The notes under the pieces were generated by a model, which was not told the DNA's origin, did no database searches, and was given only the letters and a program-made list of their open reading frames with translations. A stretch of 36,707 nucleotides of DNA from Gemmatimonadota bacterium (lineage in GTDB: Bacteria > Gemmatimonadota > Gemmatimonadetes > Longimicrobiales > Gaopeijiaceae). Of the stretch, positions 16,982 to 25,751 are shown in pieces; positions within the stretch are counted from its first letter, which is position 1; each line of letters opens with the position of its first letter. The position numbers and the translations under genes are program-made. The stretch spans positions 1 to 36,707 of the forward strand of contig VXMI01000068.1 in the NCBI GenBank assembly GCA_009841165.1, read 5' to 3'.

Positions 16982-18331
16982 CTACCCACGGGTCAGAACC
17001 TCGCGCAACGCGTCCAGTTCCGCCGCAATCTCGATCGACTTCGCAGGCCGGTCCATTACCCGCGCAATCCCTGGCGGGATCGGCAGCGTCTCCCCGATCA
17101 GCGGCTCGACCGTCTCCGCGAACTTCGCGGGGTGGGCGGTTGCCAGGACAATGCCGCGTGCACCGGGCCACCGCTTCATCTCTCGGCGCAGACCGAGTAG
17201 TCCAACTGCCGTGTGCGGGTCGACCGCGAGCCCTCGACGCTGCCACAGGTCGCGGATGCAGTGGCGGGTGTGGGAGTCCGTCCAGGATGAGCCGGTGAGA
17301 ATCGAGTGCAACGTGCCCGATTGAGGACCGTATCGCGCCGAGTCTCCGGGGCGACCGCCGTCACCCCCGAAGAGGTGCAGAATCCGCTGGAAGTTGCTGG
17401 GATCACCTACATCCATGGCGCTCGAGATCGTCTCGACGGAGGGGCGGGGGTAGAAGCCGTGGCCGGCAAGGTATTCCGGGACGACGGAGTTCTCGTTGGT
17501 CGCGGCGACGAAGCGCGCGAGGGACATTCCGAGCGCGCGGCGCGCGATCAGGCCGGCCGTGAGGTTGCCGAAGTTCCCCGAAGGAACCGAAACCACCAGT
17601 TCGCTGTCCGGTGACTTCTGCGCGAGTTCGGTCAGGGCGTGAATGTAGTAGAAGGTCTGCGGCAGAAGGCGGCCGATGTTGATCGAGTTGGCCGAGGTGA
17701 GGGAGAGCGCGGCGGTCAGGGCCGGATCGGCGAACGCCTGGCGGGCCAGACGCTGGCAGTCGTCGAAGGTGCCGCGGACGGCCACCGCCGTGACGTTCCC
17801 GCCCAGCGTGGCGAACTGGGCCTCCTGCCGGTGGCTGACCTTGCCCAGGGGGTATAGAACCACCACGTGTACGCCCGGCAGGCGGTGAAAGGCGTGGGCC
17901 ACGGCGCCGCCGGTGTCGCCAGAGGTGGCCGTGAGGATCGTAACCGGGGGCGAGTCGTCGTCACGTAGCGCGGACATCATGCGAGCCATGAAACGCGCGC
18001 CCACATCCTTGAACGCGTGGGTGGGGCCGTGGAAGAGCTCCAGCATGTGGATGCCGGGCTCGATTTCGCGCAGGGGAACCGGGAAGTTCAGCGCGTCGTG
18101 AACCACCGCGCGGAGGAGGTCGTCCCTGATTTCGTCGCCGAGGAAGTGACGTGCGGCCACGAAGGCCCGCTCGGGGAAGGTGAGGGTGGGCAGGACCGCG
18201 CGAGCTCCGTCCGGCAGGGGTAGGAGTGCTGCCGGGACGAAGAGCCCTCCATCCGGGGCCTGGCCGAGAAAGAGGGCCTCCTGGAAGGTCCACTCCCTGC
18301 CTCCAGGGACTTCGCGGGTGCTGATCAGCAT
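16982..18331 (-). CDS. thrC: Threonine synthase
   Basis: 449 residues. It converts O-phosphohomoserine to threonine with PLP in the cytosol, the last step of threonine synthesis. Recognised by the N-terminal TREVPGGREWTFQEALFLGQAPDGGLFVP, the PLP lysine Lys108 in ELFHGPTHAFKDVGARFMARMM, and the phosphate-binding TATSGDTGGAVAHAF. Length fits the longer class of bacterial ThrC. It is the last gene of a minus-strand run (desaturase-like, thrB, carboxypeptidase-regulatory-like, thrC) and starts seven bases after the preceding stop, without an obvious Shine-Dalgarno, so it probably depends on coupling. Homoserine kinase, the enzyme one step earlier, is encoded two genes upstream. Confidence 0.95.
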   Translation of the reverse strand: MLISTREVPGGREWTFQEALFLGQAPDGGLFVPAALLPLPDGARAVLPTLTFPERAFVAARHFLGDEIRDDLLRAVVHDALNFPVPLREIEPGIHMLELFHGPTHAFKDVGARFMARMMSALRDDDSPPVTILTATSGDTGGAVAHAFHRLPGVHVVVLYPLGKVSHRQEAQFATLGGNVTAVAVRGTFDDCQRLARQAFADPALTAALSLTSANSINIGRLLPQTFYYIHALTELAQKSPDSELVVSVPSGNFGNLTAGLIARRALGMSLARFVAATNENSVVPEYLAGHGFYPRPSVETISSAMDVGDPSNFQRILHLFGGDGGRPGDSARYGPQSGTLHSILTGSSWTDSHTRHCIRDLWQRRGLAVDPHTAVGLLGLRREMKRWPGARGIVLATAHPAKFAETVEPLIGETLPIPPGIARVMDRPAKSIEIAAELDALREVLTRG

Positions 18332-18338
18332 GCGGGAG

Positions 18339-20159
18339 CTAGCGGGTGCCGATCCTCAGATCCAGGATACGAAAGGGTGCATCCGGAGGGATGTTGATGA
18401 AGCGCACACTCCCGGGAAACAACTCCACCAGGCGAAGTACCTGACCGACATCGTTGGCGTCGAGGTCATCGTCCGCAGCGACAGCAGCCACGATCAGGCG
18501 GGAGCCTGCAGGCAGCCAGCACGCCCCGTAGAACCCGTTGGCGCTCACGGGAGCCTCCGCAAGGATCTGCCAGGTCCGGCCTGCCAGTTGGTCGAGGTCG
18601 AGGGACTCGAAAAAGCTCCCCGCTTCGAACGCGGTGGAATACACTCGGACCGACATTTCCTCGGCGGGCTTTGGCGTCTGGCCGGTCAACCTGCCGGTCA
18701 GGATGACGCTTCGCGCGACCCAGTCCACTCCGGACAACATGGGGGCGGCGGGCTGTGCAACCCCGTCGCAAATGTCGTTGATGACCTCTTCCAGCGACGG
18801 AGCTTCAAACTCGATAAGCTCCAATTCGTCGATGTCCTGCCCCATCCTGACTTCGGCCCACTCTGGTTGATAGGCCACCTGCGTCAGGTAGGGGTGCTCC
18901 CATTGGACCGTGTAGGTGCCCGTGCCGAGGTGCGTGAGTTCGAAGCGACCCCGGGAGTCGGTCAGCACTTCGGTTCCCTCGCCTGAAACGAATACACGCG
19001 CCCCGGGCAGCCCCGCTCCCGTGCTATCGAAAACCGTGCCCGCAATCCGGCGCCCCGGGTTTCCCTGAAACACCGTCCCATTATTGTCCTGGGCTCGGAG
19101 CACCTCTCCCTGCTCCAGGGTGATGCCGTCGAGTTCGACTCTCGATCTGTTGCCGAAACCTTCCGGGTCCACTCTGGCACGGAACAAGCGCAGGCTCCAC
19201 GAGGTCACGATCCAGGTGCCGTCCGGCAGCGCCTGGAATTCTACCCTTCCCCCCGGCTCGGCATCCATGAGCGATTCGGGCGCATTGATATTCAGGTATT
19301 CGAATTCCAGCCGCCTGAGGCGCGATGTCGCCTCGTCCAACCACATGGTTCCAGCGATTTCGGGCACGTTCCGGTTGGGCAAAGGTTCGAAGTCCAGTCC
19401 AACCACGCCCGCCTCGTTGCTTCGGCCCCCTCGGATCAGAAGGCAATGCGTGTCCAGAAAAGCATCGGACAGAAGCACCTCCGCATCGGGTGCCCAGAAG
19501 AAGGACTCGTCAGGCGAATAGCGCGCGAATCCTTCCGCCCGCAAAGAGTCCGCGGGTCGCGAGACATACGGTGCCGCAGCCAGCAACTCCGAGTAGATTC
19601 GGTCTTCGGTCAGGACCGTGTGGACGCGGCGATCGAGCCGTCGCTTGATGCGAAGAACATCGTAGCGGTAAAGGCCCAGTTCCTGCGTCCAGGCCGCGGC
19701 CTCCAGCGCCTTCCGGGCCTCTTCCCAGACTCGGGTCACCGCCAGCCCCTCGCCGGGCCGAACCCTGCATTGTCGATCGGCGACGGCCTCGATGCCCCGA
19801 AGCGAGATTGCCTCCACGTCGGCGCGGATTTCGATGACCAGGGTATCCCCCGCGGCAAGATCGAAAAAATCGGAATAGCTGGTGGCGTAGCCGATCCGTT
19901 CGGCTCTCAGGCGGAAATTGCCGGGCCGGGGCGCCTCCAGTTGGAAGAGGCCGCTGTTGGAACGGCTGAGCACCCTCGCTTCTTCGAGCTCCTGGGGGTT
20001 GACCAGAACGATCATAGCCGTGCCAATGCTGCTTCCGTCCAAGGCGTCCAGAAGGCGGCCCCGAACCACCTGACCTTCCGCCAATGCCGGACCCAGCAGG
20101 CTCACCAGACAGGCCGTCGCGCAACAGCTCTGTTTCGTCTGACGCAACCAGGTCAACAT
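18339..20159 (-). CDS. Secreted carboxypeptidase-regulatory-like protein within the thr operon
   Basis: 606 residues. The N-terminus has a signal peptide (ATACLVSLLGPALAEGQ). A carboxypeptidase regulatory-like beta-sandwich opens the mature protein (VVRGRLLDALDGSSIGTAMIVLVN...GLFQLEAPRPGNFRLRAERIGY). A second follows at about residues 370-440 (RIAGTVFDSTGAGLPGARVFVSGEGTEVLTDSRGRFELTHLGTGTYTVQWEHPYL). A mixed region lies between, and a C-terminal beta domain contains a possible third copy. Such domains are common in cell-surface proteins of gemmatimonads and Bacteroidetes; no enzyme domain is visible. It sits ten bases or less from both thrB and thrC, so it is transcribed with them, but no link to threonine metabolism is apparent. 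Function unknown. Confidence 0.8.
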   Translation of the reverse strand: MLTWLRQTKQSCCATACLVSLLGPALAEGQVVRGRLLDALDGSSIGTAMIVLVNPQELEEARVLSRSNSGLFQLEAPRPGNFRLRAERIGYATSYSDFFDLAAGDTLVIEIRADVEAISLRGIEAVADRQCRVRPGEGLAVTRVWEEARKALEAAAWTQELGLYRYDVLRIKRRLDRRVHTVLTEDRIYSELLAAAPYVSRPADSLRAEGFARYSPDESFFWAPDAEVLLSDAFLDTHCLLIRGGRSNEAGVVGLDFEPLPNRNVPEIAGTMWLDEATSRLRRLEFEYLNINAPESLMDAEPGGRVEFQALPDGTWIVTSWSLRLFRARVDPEGFGNRSRVELDGITLEQGEVLRAQDNNGTVFQGNPGRRIAGTVFDSTGAGLPGARVFVSGEGTEVLTDSRGRFELTHLGTGTYTVQWEHPYLTQVAYQPEWAEVRMGQDIDELELIEFEAPSLEEVINDICDGVAQPAAPMLSGVDWVARSVILTGRLTGQTPKPAEEMSVRVYSTAFEAGSFFESLDLDQLAGRTWQILAEAPVSANGFYGACWLPAGSRLIVAAVAADDDLDANDVGQVLRLVELFPGSVRFINIPPDAPFRILDLRIGTR

Positions 20160-20168
20160 GGGCCCAAA

Positions 20169-21128
20169 CTAGCGGGCCTCCGTGATCCGTGCACCCGCCG
20201 CGCGAGCGGCAGAAATCACCGTGTCGGATTCGACACCGGCCTCGTCGCGAAACGCTTCTGCCATCGCGGTCACGACCCTCTCCGCAGGGTCCCGCCCCCG
20301 ACACAACGCAAAGACCGACGGACCCGAACCCGAGAGCCCGGCCCCGATAGCTCCCGCTTCCACCGCGCTCGCCCTCACCCTTTCGAATCCGGGTACCAGC
20401 TTCCCCCGCACGGGTTCAGCCACCGCATCGCAGAGGCACCGCGCGATCAGCTCCCAGTCGCCTCGGAACAACCCGGCTACCATCCCGGCCGCGTTCCCCC
20501 ATTGCTGGACGCCCGCCATGAGCGGGATGGTGTGGCCCAGGATCATCCGCGCCTGTCGCGTTTCGACCTCCATGTGGGGGTGCGCGACGGCGACCACTAG
20601 GTCGTCGGGGGTCGGCAGCTGCACCATCTGTGGGGGCGTCCCCGGAAGCACCAGGACGAAGCCACCGATCAGCGATGGCGCGGCGTTGTCCGCGTGATTG
20701 GCGCCGGATCCCTTGCGCTCTCCGATCATGGCGCATTCCAGCAGCGCGGTCCGGTCGAGATTGCCGCCGAGCAGCGCGTCGGCGGCCACGGCGCCCGCGA
20801 CCGCGCTCGCCGCACTGCCGCCGAGTCCGGACGCCATGGGGATTCCCTTGCGGACCTGGATCGCAACACCCGCCGCCGACTCCAGGCGGTTGAGCACGCC
20901 ATCCACGGCCAGCGCGGCCGCGTTGCGGGCGGGGTCGGTCGGCACTCGCCCGGCGTCGCCGGACACCGTGACCGAGACGATCCCGGTCCCTTCCACGGCG
21001 CGCACGACGACTTCGTCGCCGATCCCCTCGAGCGCCATCCCGAAGATGTCGAAACCGCAGCCGAGATTCGAAACCGACGCCGGGGCAAAGACGCGAACCG
21101 TGTGGGGGAGAGCGTCCCGATCGGGCAT
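20169..21128 (-). CDS. thrB: Homoserine kinase
   Basis: 319 residues, GHMP kinase superfamily. It phosphorylates homoserine with ATP to give O-phosphohomoserine, the substrate of ThrC. The start at 21128 lies one base after the preceding stop, with GGGAG about eight bases upstream; a longer start at 21152 would overlap that gene. Motifs seen are the N-terminal VRVFAPASVSNLGCGFDIFGMAL, the ATP-binding loop PMASGLGGSAAS (residues 97-108), and the C-terminal AGAIGAGLSGSGPSVFALC. Length is standard. It is separated from thrC by the carboxypeptidase-regulatory-like gene. No homoserine dehydrogenase or aspartokinase gene is in the window. Confidence 0.95.
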   Translation of the reverse strand: MPDRDALPHTVRVFAPASVSNLGCGFDIFGMALEGIGDEVVVRAVEGTGIVSVTVSGDAGRVPTDPARNAAALAVDGVLNRLESAAGVAIQVRKGIPMASGLGGSAASAVAGAVAADALLGGNLDRTALLECAMIGERKGSGANHADNAAPSLIGGFVLVLPGTPPQMVQLPTPDDLVVAVAHPHMEVETRQARMILGHTIPLMAGVQQWGNAAGMVAGLFRGDWELIARCLCDAVAEPVRGKLVPGFERVRASAVEAGAIGAGLSGSGPSVFALCRGRDPAERVVTAMAEAFRDEAGVESDTVISAARAAGARITEAR

Positions 21129-21129
21129 G

Positions 21130-21936
21130 TCAGCGCTCCCGCCGACGCCCATGCCCCCGCCTGAACGGCATTGCCACCATCCCCGGCAGCGTGGCCCAGT
21201 CCCGGCGCTCCATGTCCTCCAGCCCCAGCGTCAGCGCCCGCGGATCCGCGACCAGCCGGAAGCTACCGAAGATCCGGTCCCAGAACGAAAAGACGCTGGA
21301 GAAATTGGAATCGGTCTCCGGCTGGTAGTCCGAGTGGTGGACCCAGTGCATCCACGGCGTGACGATGAGCCATCGCAGCCACCGGTCCGCACCGGCCGGC
21401 ACTCCCACGTTGCCGTGATGAAAGAGGATCACCGGCAGCAGCACGGCCTCGTACAACAGCACCTGCCCGACCGTCATCCCCAACAACGGCAGCACGGCCA
21501 GCCGCGCGACCGACGAGAGCACGATTTCGCCCGTGTGGAAACGCAGCCCGGAACTGGCGCTGAGTTCCCGATCGGCGTGATGCACCGCGTGAAACCGCCA
21601 CAGGAAGGGGACCGCGTGGTTCAGCCGGTGCCAGAGGTACTGCCAGAGGTCAAGGAGAACAAAGCCGACAGCGAAGGCCCACACACCCTCCACACCGAGC
21701 CAGTGCAGCACGCCGAAGGAATTCCCGCGGGCCCACTCGGTCGCGACCAGGATCGCCCCGGCGAAGAGCAGCGAAGCGACCGCCGCATTGAGCACGCCGA
21801 GCGCCACGTTCGAGACATCGTGCCGGGCCCGGTCGCGGCGCCCTTCGAACATCGGAACGAGCCCCTCGACGAGCCACATGAAAGCGAGCGCGACCGTGGC
21901 CACGACCGGCTTGAATGTGGTGAGCGAGTCGATCAT
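21130..21936 (-). CDS. Sterol desaturase / fatty acid hydroxylase family membrane protein
   Basis: 268 residues from the ATG at 21936, with GGGGAAG about seven bases upstream. Several membrane helices carry the di-iron histidine clusters of this superfamily: HRLNH (103-107), HAVHH (116-120), HHGN (173-176) and HWVHHSDYQPETDSNF (197 onward). Family members use O2 to hydroxylate or desaturate lipids in the membrane; the substrate here is not predictable. It ends one base before thrB and may be cotranscribed with it. It is divergent from the AlkB-type gene, another histidine-cluster di-iron oxygenase, sharing a 231-base intergenic region. Confidence 0.88.
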   Translation of the reverse strand: MIDSLTTFKPVVATVALAFMWLVEGLVPMFEGRRDRARHDVSNVALGVLNAAVASLLFAGAILVATEWARGNSFGVLHWLGVEGVWAFAVGFVLLDLWQYLWHRLNHAVPFLWRFHAVHHADRELSASSGLRFHTGEIVLSSVARLAVLPLLGMTVGQVLLYEAVLLPVILFHHGNVGVPAGADRWLRWLIVTPWMHWVHHSDYQPETDSNFSSVFSFWDRIFGSFRLVADPRALTLGLEDMERRDWATLPGMVAMPFRRGHGRRRER

Positions 21937-22083
21937 TGCGTGCTTCCCCGTGCGGGGGTGCGAACTGGACGCGGCCGGGCAGCCTTCATGACACGAAAAA
22001 TGCGGGTGGCCGCCGTCGCGGTCCAGCATCGAGTCCTCGAGGGGACGGCCAGGAGCATGCGTCGGTGAGTATGTGCCGGTGAC

Positions 22084-22112
22084 TTGACCGGCGGGAAGCG
22101 TCGGGCAAGAAT
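22084..22112 (+). promoter_or_regulatory. Candidate promoter for the AlkB-GlnE fusion gene
   Basis: TTGACC (22084-22089), a 17-base spacer and AAGAAT (22107-22112) match the sigma-70 boxes at five and four of six positions. Transcription would start near 22119, about 50 bases before the preferred ATG at 22168. The fit of the -10 box is only moderate. Confidence 0.4.
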
Positions 22113-22167
22113 ACGTTGGGATCGGGATGTGCGAGGAGCGTTATCGTCCAGGCCGAGGGTGTCCACG

Positions 22168-24600
22168 ATGGATGCACACAGTAGCAGTCTCCCCGTGGCC
22201 ATGGAACGGAGGATCGTTGAGGCTTCCGTTGCGAATGCGCTCCCCCACTTCGCGCCCCTCGCGATCTTTCCGCTCGTCGCGTGCGCTGCGGTATACGGCG
22301 GCTGGTGGATCGCGGTGCCGCTGGTCTTCTACGCGCTCGCGGACCGCTTCGACAGGATATTCGGCCTGGAGGAGCGGAACATGGATCCGGCCACCACCCG
22401 CGAGAGCCAGTTGTTTCTGTACAAGCTCTCGCTCTGGCTATGGGCGGTGCTCTGGCCGGCCACGTTCGTCTTCGCGCTCTGGCAAGTACTGGTCTCCGAT
22501 CATTTGGCCCTGTGGGAAATCTGGAGCGTGGCCGTGATTCTCACGATGGTGGGACAGACGGTCTTCATCGTCGGCCACGAGCTGGTCCACCGCCGCGTTC
22601 TCTGGGAGCGTCGCCTCGGCGAGTTCCTCCTGGCTTCCGTCTCCTACCCGCACTATGCGACCGAGCACGTCTACATCCATCATCCGTGGGTGTGCACGCC
22701 CCTGGACCCGGGGTCCTCGCCGAAGGGTCTGAGCTTCTGGCGATACCTGCCCGCGGAGATTGCGAACAACCTGTTGGGCGCCTGGCGCTTCGAACGCCGC
22801 CGCCTGACGCGTCGCCAGCTGCCGGCGTGGCACCATACGAACGCGTTCTGGCGCTACGGCGTGCAGCTCATCTTCTGGTACGGGATCATACTCTGGATGG
22901 GCGGTCCGTGGGCGGCTCTGGCCTACGTGGTGCTGTGCGGCAACGTCCTGTTTTCGATGAAGATCAGCAACTACGTGCAGCACTACGGGTTGCGACGGAT
23001 CCGCACGCCGGCCGGCCGGTTCGAGCCCGTCAAGCCGCGCCACGCCTGGAGCGCGGCCTACAAGTTCACCAACTGGCTGTACTACAACATGCAGCGCCAC
23101 GCCGACCACCACACGTCGAACCGGCGCTATCCGCTGCTTCAGCATCACGGCGAGGCCGCCTCGCCGCAGCTGCCGGGCAGCTACATTCAGATGAACGGCC
23201 TGGCCCTCTTCCCCAAGCGGTGGTTCAAGACCATCGACCCCCTGCTCGATCTTCAGCGGGCGCAATTCTATCCCGAGATAGACGACTGGAGCCCCTACGA
23301 CAGCCGGGCGTTCGCGGCGCGCCCAGACGCGTTCGACGTGATCGCCGAGATTCACGCCGCCGCCCCTCGCATCGCCGGATGGATCAACCGTACCCCGGCG
23401 TTGCTCGACATGCTCAGGGAGCGGGAGTTCACGGACCTGGAGCTCCCGGAGGGACTCATGCCGGACCCGCAGTCCGAGGCGATTGCCCGGTGCGGGTTGG
23501 CGCGCCTGTACTGGACGCACGAACTCAGTCTGGCGGAGATGAAGGCTCAGCTCGCCGACATTCACGTGCAGGACGCCGGCGAGGCAGTGGACGCGGCGCG
23601 TGAGTGGTCGAATGGCAAGGTCTTCCAGATCGCCGTACACACGATGCGCGGGAGCCTGTCGACCGACGAGGCGGCGACGGCGTTGTCGCGTGTCGCGGAG
23701 GCCTCCATCGTCAGCGCGCTGTCCGCGGTGGAGGAGGACTTCGCCGATCGCGGTGTGCCGCGAGGCAGCGGCGGCGTGGCGGTCGTCGTGCAGGGGCCCC
23801 TGGCGAGCGGAGAAGCCATGCCGGACGAGACGCTCGACATCCGGTTCGTGTACGAGGGCACTCCGGCCAGGCACTATCGGAAACTTTGCGGCCGCTTGCG
23901 GAAGGCGCTTCGCGCGCTGACCCGCAACAACCTGCTGCTGTCGCACCAATCGTTCGCGCGTGGCGGGGCGGGCGAGATTCAGCCGCTCGACGCATTCGCC
24001 GAACAACTCCGCAACCCCGATTCGGGACTGGATCCGGTGGCTCTGTCGCGGGCCCGGTGCGTGTGGGGATCGGGCGACGAAAACGTTGCGGAACGGGTCT
24101 CCGGAGAGCTGCGCGAGGCGCTGGGCAAACGTTCGGCTCGCGAGATGCTGCTGGCTGAATTGCGCGAGCCCGGAGAGCGCGCCGTCGAACCCGGCTTGCC
24201 GGGTTTGCAGTCGATTACCACGAGGCGAGGCGGTCTTCGGGACATCGAGCGAGCCGCGCTGTTCCTGCGCCTGGCGCCCGGCGGCGATGCGGCGGCACCT
24301 CGGGCGGGCGACGCGGAGCGTGCTTTCCGGACGGCGGGCGATCGTGGATTGATCACCGAGGATGCCGCCGAACGGCTCGCGGCGGCGGCGGCGCTGTGGC
24401 GGAAACTCCGCGGCGCGCTGCGGCTTGTCGCGGACGACGGGTTCGAGGCCGAATCGGCGGCCATCGGAGCCAGGGCCACGATCGCCGGCATCTGCGGGGT
24501 GGACGATTTCGATGCGCTCGCCGCGCTGATCGAGGAAACCGCGTCGGGCGCCGCCGCCGGGATCGAGACGCTCGCGCCGAACTTCGACCCGGGAGGCTAG
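22168..24600 (+). CDS. AlkB-type alkane monooxygenase fused to a degenerate GlnE domain
   Basis: 810 residues from the ATG at 22168 (weak GAGG nine bases upstream). Residues 1-390 form a membrane di-iron alkane hydroxylase: six or so hydrophobic helices and the clusters HELVHRR (137-143), EHVYIHHPWVCTPLDP (166-181), NYVQHYG (268-274) and QRHADHH (309-315). These oxidise the terminal carbon of alkanes with O2 and electrons from a rubredoxin, which is not encoded nearby. From about residue 395 the protein follows one half of GlnE: a PALLDML start, an alternating helical region, a nucleotidyltransferase core and a GGLRDIERAALFLRL segment. The catalytic SDxDL becomes ETLDI and the DxRLRP site becomes SHQSFARGG, so transferase activity is unlikely. 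The reading frame is intact across the join. Confidence 0.85.
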   Translation: MDAHSSSLPVAMERRIVEASVANALPHFAPLAIFPLVACAAVYGGWWIAVPLVFYALADRFDRIFGLEERNMDPATTRESQLFLYKLSLWLWAVLWPATFVFALWQVLVSDHLALWEIWSVAVILTMVGQTVFIVGHELVHRRVLWERRLGEFLLASVSYPHYATEHVYIHHPWVCTPLDPGSSPKGLSFWRYLPAEIANNLLGAWRFERRRLTRRQLPAWHHTNAFWRYGVQLIFWYGIILWMGGPWAALAYVVLCGNVLFSMKISNYVQHYGLRRIRTPAGRFEPVKPRHAWSAAYKFTNWLYYNMQRHADHHTSNRRYPLLQHHGEAASPQLPGSYIQMNGLALFPKRWFKTIDPLLDLQRAQFYPEIDDWSPYDSRAFAARPDAFDVIAEIHAAAPRIAGWINRTPALLDMLREREFTDLELPEGLMPDPQSEAIARCGLARLYWTHELSLAEMKAQLADIHVQDAGEAVDAAREWSNGKVFQIAVHTMRGSLSTDEAATALSRVAEASIVSALSAVEEDFADRGVPRGSGGVAVVVQGPLASGEAMPDETLDIRFVYEGTPARHYRKLCGRLRKALRALTRNNLLLSHQSFARGGAGEIQPLDAFAEQLRNPDSGLDPVALSRARCVWGSGDENVAERVSGELREALGKRSAREMLLAELREPGERAVEPGLPGLQSITTRRGGLRDIERAALFLRLAPGGDAAAPRAGDAERAFRTAGDRGLITEDAAERLAAAAALWRKLRGALRLVADDGFEAESAAIGARATIAGICGVDDFDALAALIEETASGAAAGIETLAPNFDPGG

Positions 24601-24631
24601 GGCCACGGGGCTGTATCCACGGCTGCTGGAG

Positions 24632-25744
24632 CTAGACCGCCCCGGAAAGCACCATGAACACATAGGCCTTGGCTTGCCGAAGCTCATCTCCGGATACGAC
24701 CAGCTTGATATGGTGAATGCCGCGTAGCATTACGAACCGCCCGGACTTCCCGAAGAGGGTCGTCGGCTTCGAGACCCAGCCTGCAAGCGCCCCGAGCTTC
24801 TCAGGAACGACAAGGTCCTCATGGCTCAGGGCCTTCAGGAATGGTTCCCAATCGGTCAGGCCGTCGAGCCAATAGCGCGAGTCCTTCGTATACCGCTGCT
24901 TGACGATGAGCGTGAGGCCGAGCGTCGGTCCGACACCCTCTTCCCGCACGTCGATGTTCACCCCGGTCCTTTGGATGCTCGCGCGCTCGTCGAAGCGGGC
25001 GATCACGGAGTCGACAGCCGGAATATGACCCGGCCAGCCGGTGTCTTCGAGATAGCGCCACGTTGCCCGCCGCGATCTGAAGCCCATGATCGCCAGGCGG
25101 ATGAACCGCGAGCGAGACGGGAACGCGCCGAACGAATCCATGCGCGTACCATCCGGCTGTGCCAGGTAGGCCCGCTCGATGTTCTCGCGCTCGAGCTCGC
25201 TCATCTCCCAGCCCAGGCAGGAGAACAGCGCGTCCGCGACCACACGGACATCAGCCGCCTGGCCACGGGCGCCGAGAATCGGGCGTTCGCCGGGCCGGAG
25301 GAACATGCCCGGAAGTGAGCGCCCGCCGTCCCCTGCCGAGCCGATATCGTATTCCAGCATCAATTTGCGGCCGACGATGTCACGCAGGGGCGAGTCTTCG
25401 GTCTCCATCTGGCCGAAGAGTCGCGTGATCACTCTCGCGGTCTCATCCGTCCCGTCGGTGCGTGCGCGCGCCCGGAAAAAGGCCGCCGTTCTCGTTCCGC
25501 TCGCGAGGGAGACGCCGAAGTCCGCCCTGGGCTCGCTTGCATGCAGCGGCAGTTCGAAACCGAATGGCAGGGCGCCCATCGTTATGGGGAGTTTGCCGGC
25601 GCACTCGAGTATGCGCTCCCACTGCGGATCTCCGATCAGGACCGGCGATACCCGATTTCGGAAGTGCCCGAGCAGCTCACCCATCGTGCCGCCCTCCTCG
25701 GCGAGACGGTCCTGGGTCAGCGCGACGGCCGCGTCGATATCCAT
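24632..25744 (-). CDS. Unrecognised RiPP-cluster protein
   Basis: 370 residues from the ATG at 25744, seven bases after the YcaO stop (GAGGAG is unusually close, three bases away; a TTG at 25759 overlapping YcaO is an alternative). There is no signal peptide or membrane segment. Conserved-looking patches are LPLHASEPRADFGVS, LGWEMSELERENIERAYLAQPDG and the C-terminal LRGIHHIKLVVSGDELRQAKAYVFMVLSG. The alternation of short beta-strands with Lys-x-Tyr strands (KAYVF) vaguely recalls ABBA-type aromatic prenyltransferases, but the similarity is too weak to name it. It ends the NHLP/YcaO operon, so it probably acts on or with the modified product. It converges with the AlkB-GlnE gene. Confidence 0.7.
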   Translation of the reverse strand: MDIDAAVALTQDRLAEEGGTMGELLGHFRNRVSPVLIGDPQWERILECAGKLPITMGALPFGFELPLHASEPRADFGVSLASGTRTAAFFRARARTDGTDETARVITRLFGQMETEDSPLRDIVGRKLMLEYDIGSAGDGGRSLPGMFLRPGERPILGARGQAADVRVVADALFSCLGWEMSELERENIERAYLAQPDGTRMDSFGAFPSRSRFIRLAIMGFRSRRATWRYLEDTGWPGHIPAVDSVIARFDERASIQRTGVNIDVREEGVGPTLGLTLIVKQRYTKDSRYWLDGLTDWEPFLKALSHEDLVVPEKLGALAGWVSKPTTLFGKSGRFVMLRGIHHIKLVVSGDELRQAKAYVFMVLSGAV

Positions 25745-25751
25745 GTGCTCC

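Noticed and set aside
22438..24687. Minus-strand 749-codon frame opposite the AlkB-GlnE gene
   Set aside because: No recognisable protein features; it is an antisense shadow of a gene with all AlkB histidine motifs.
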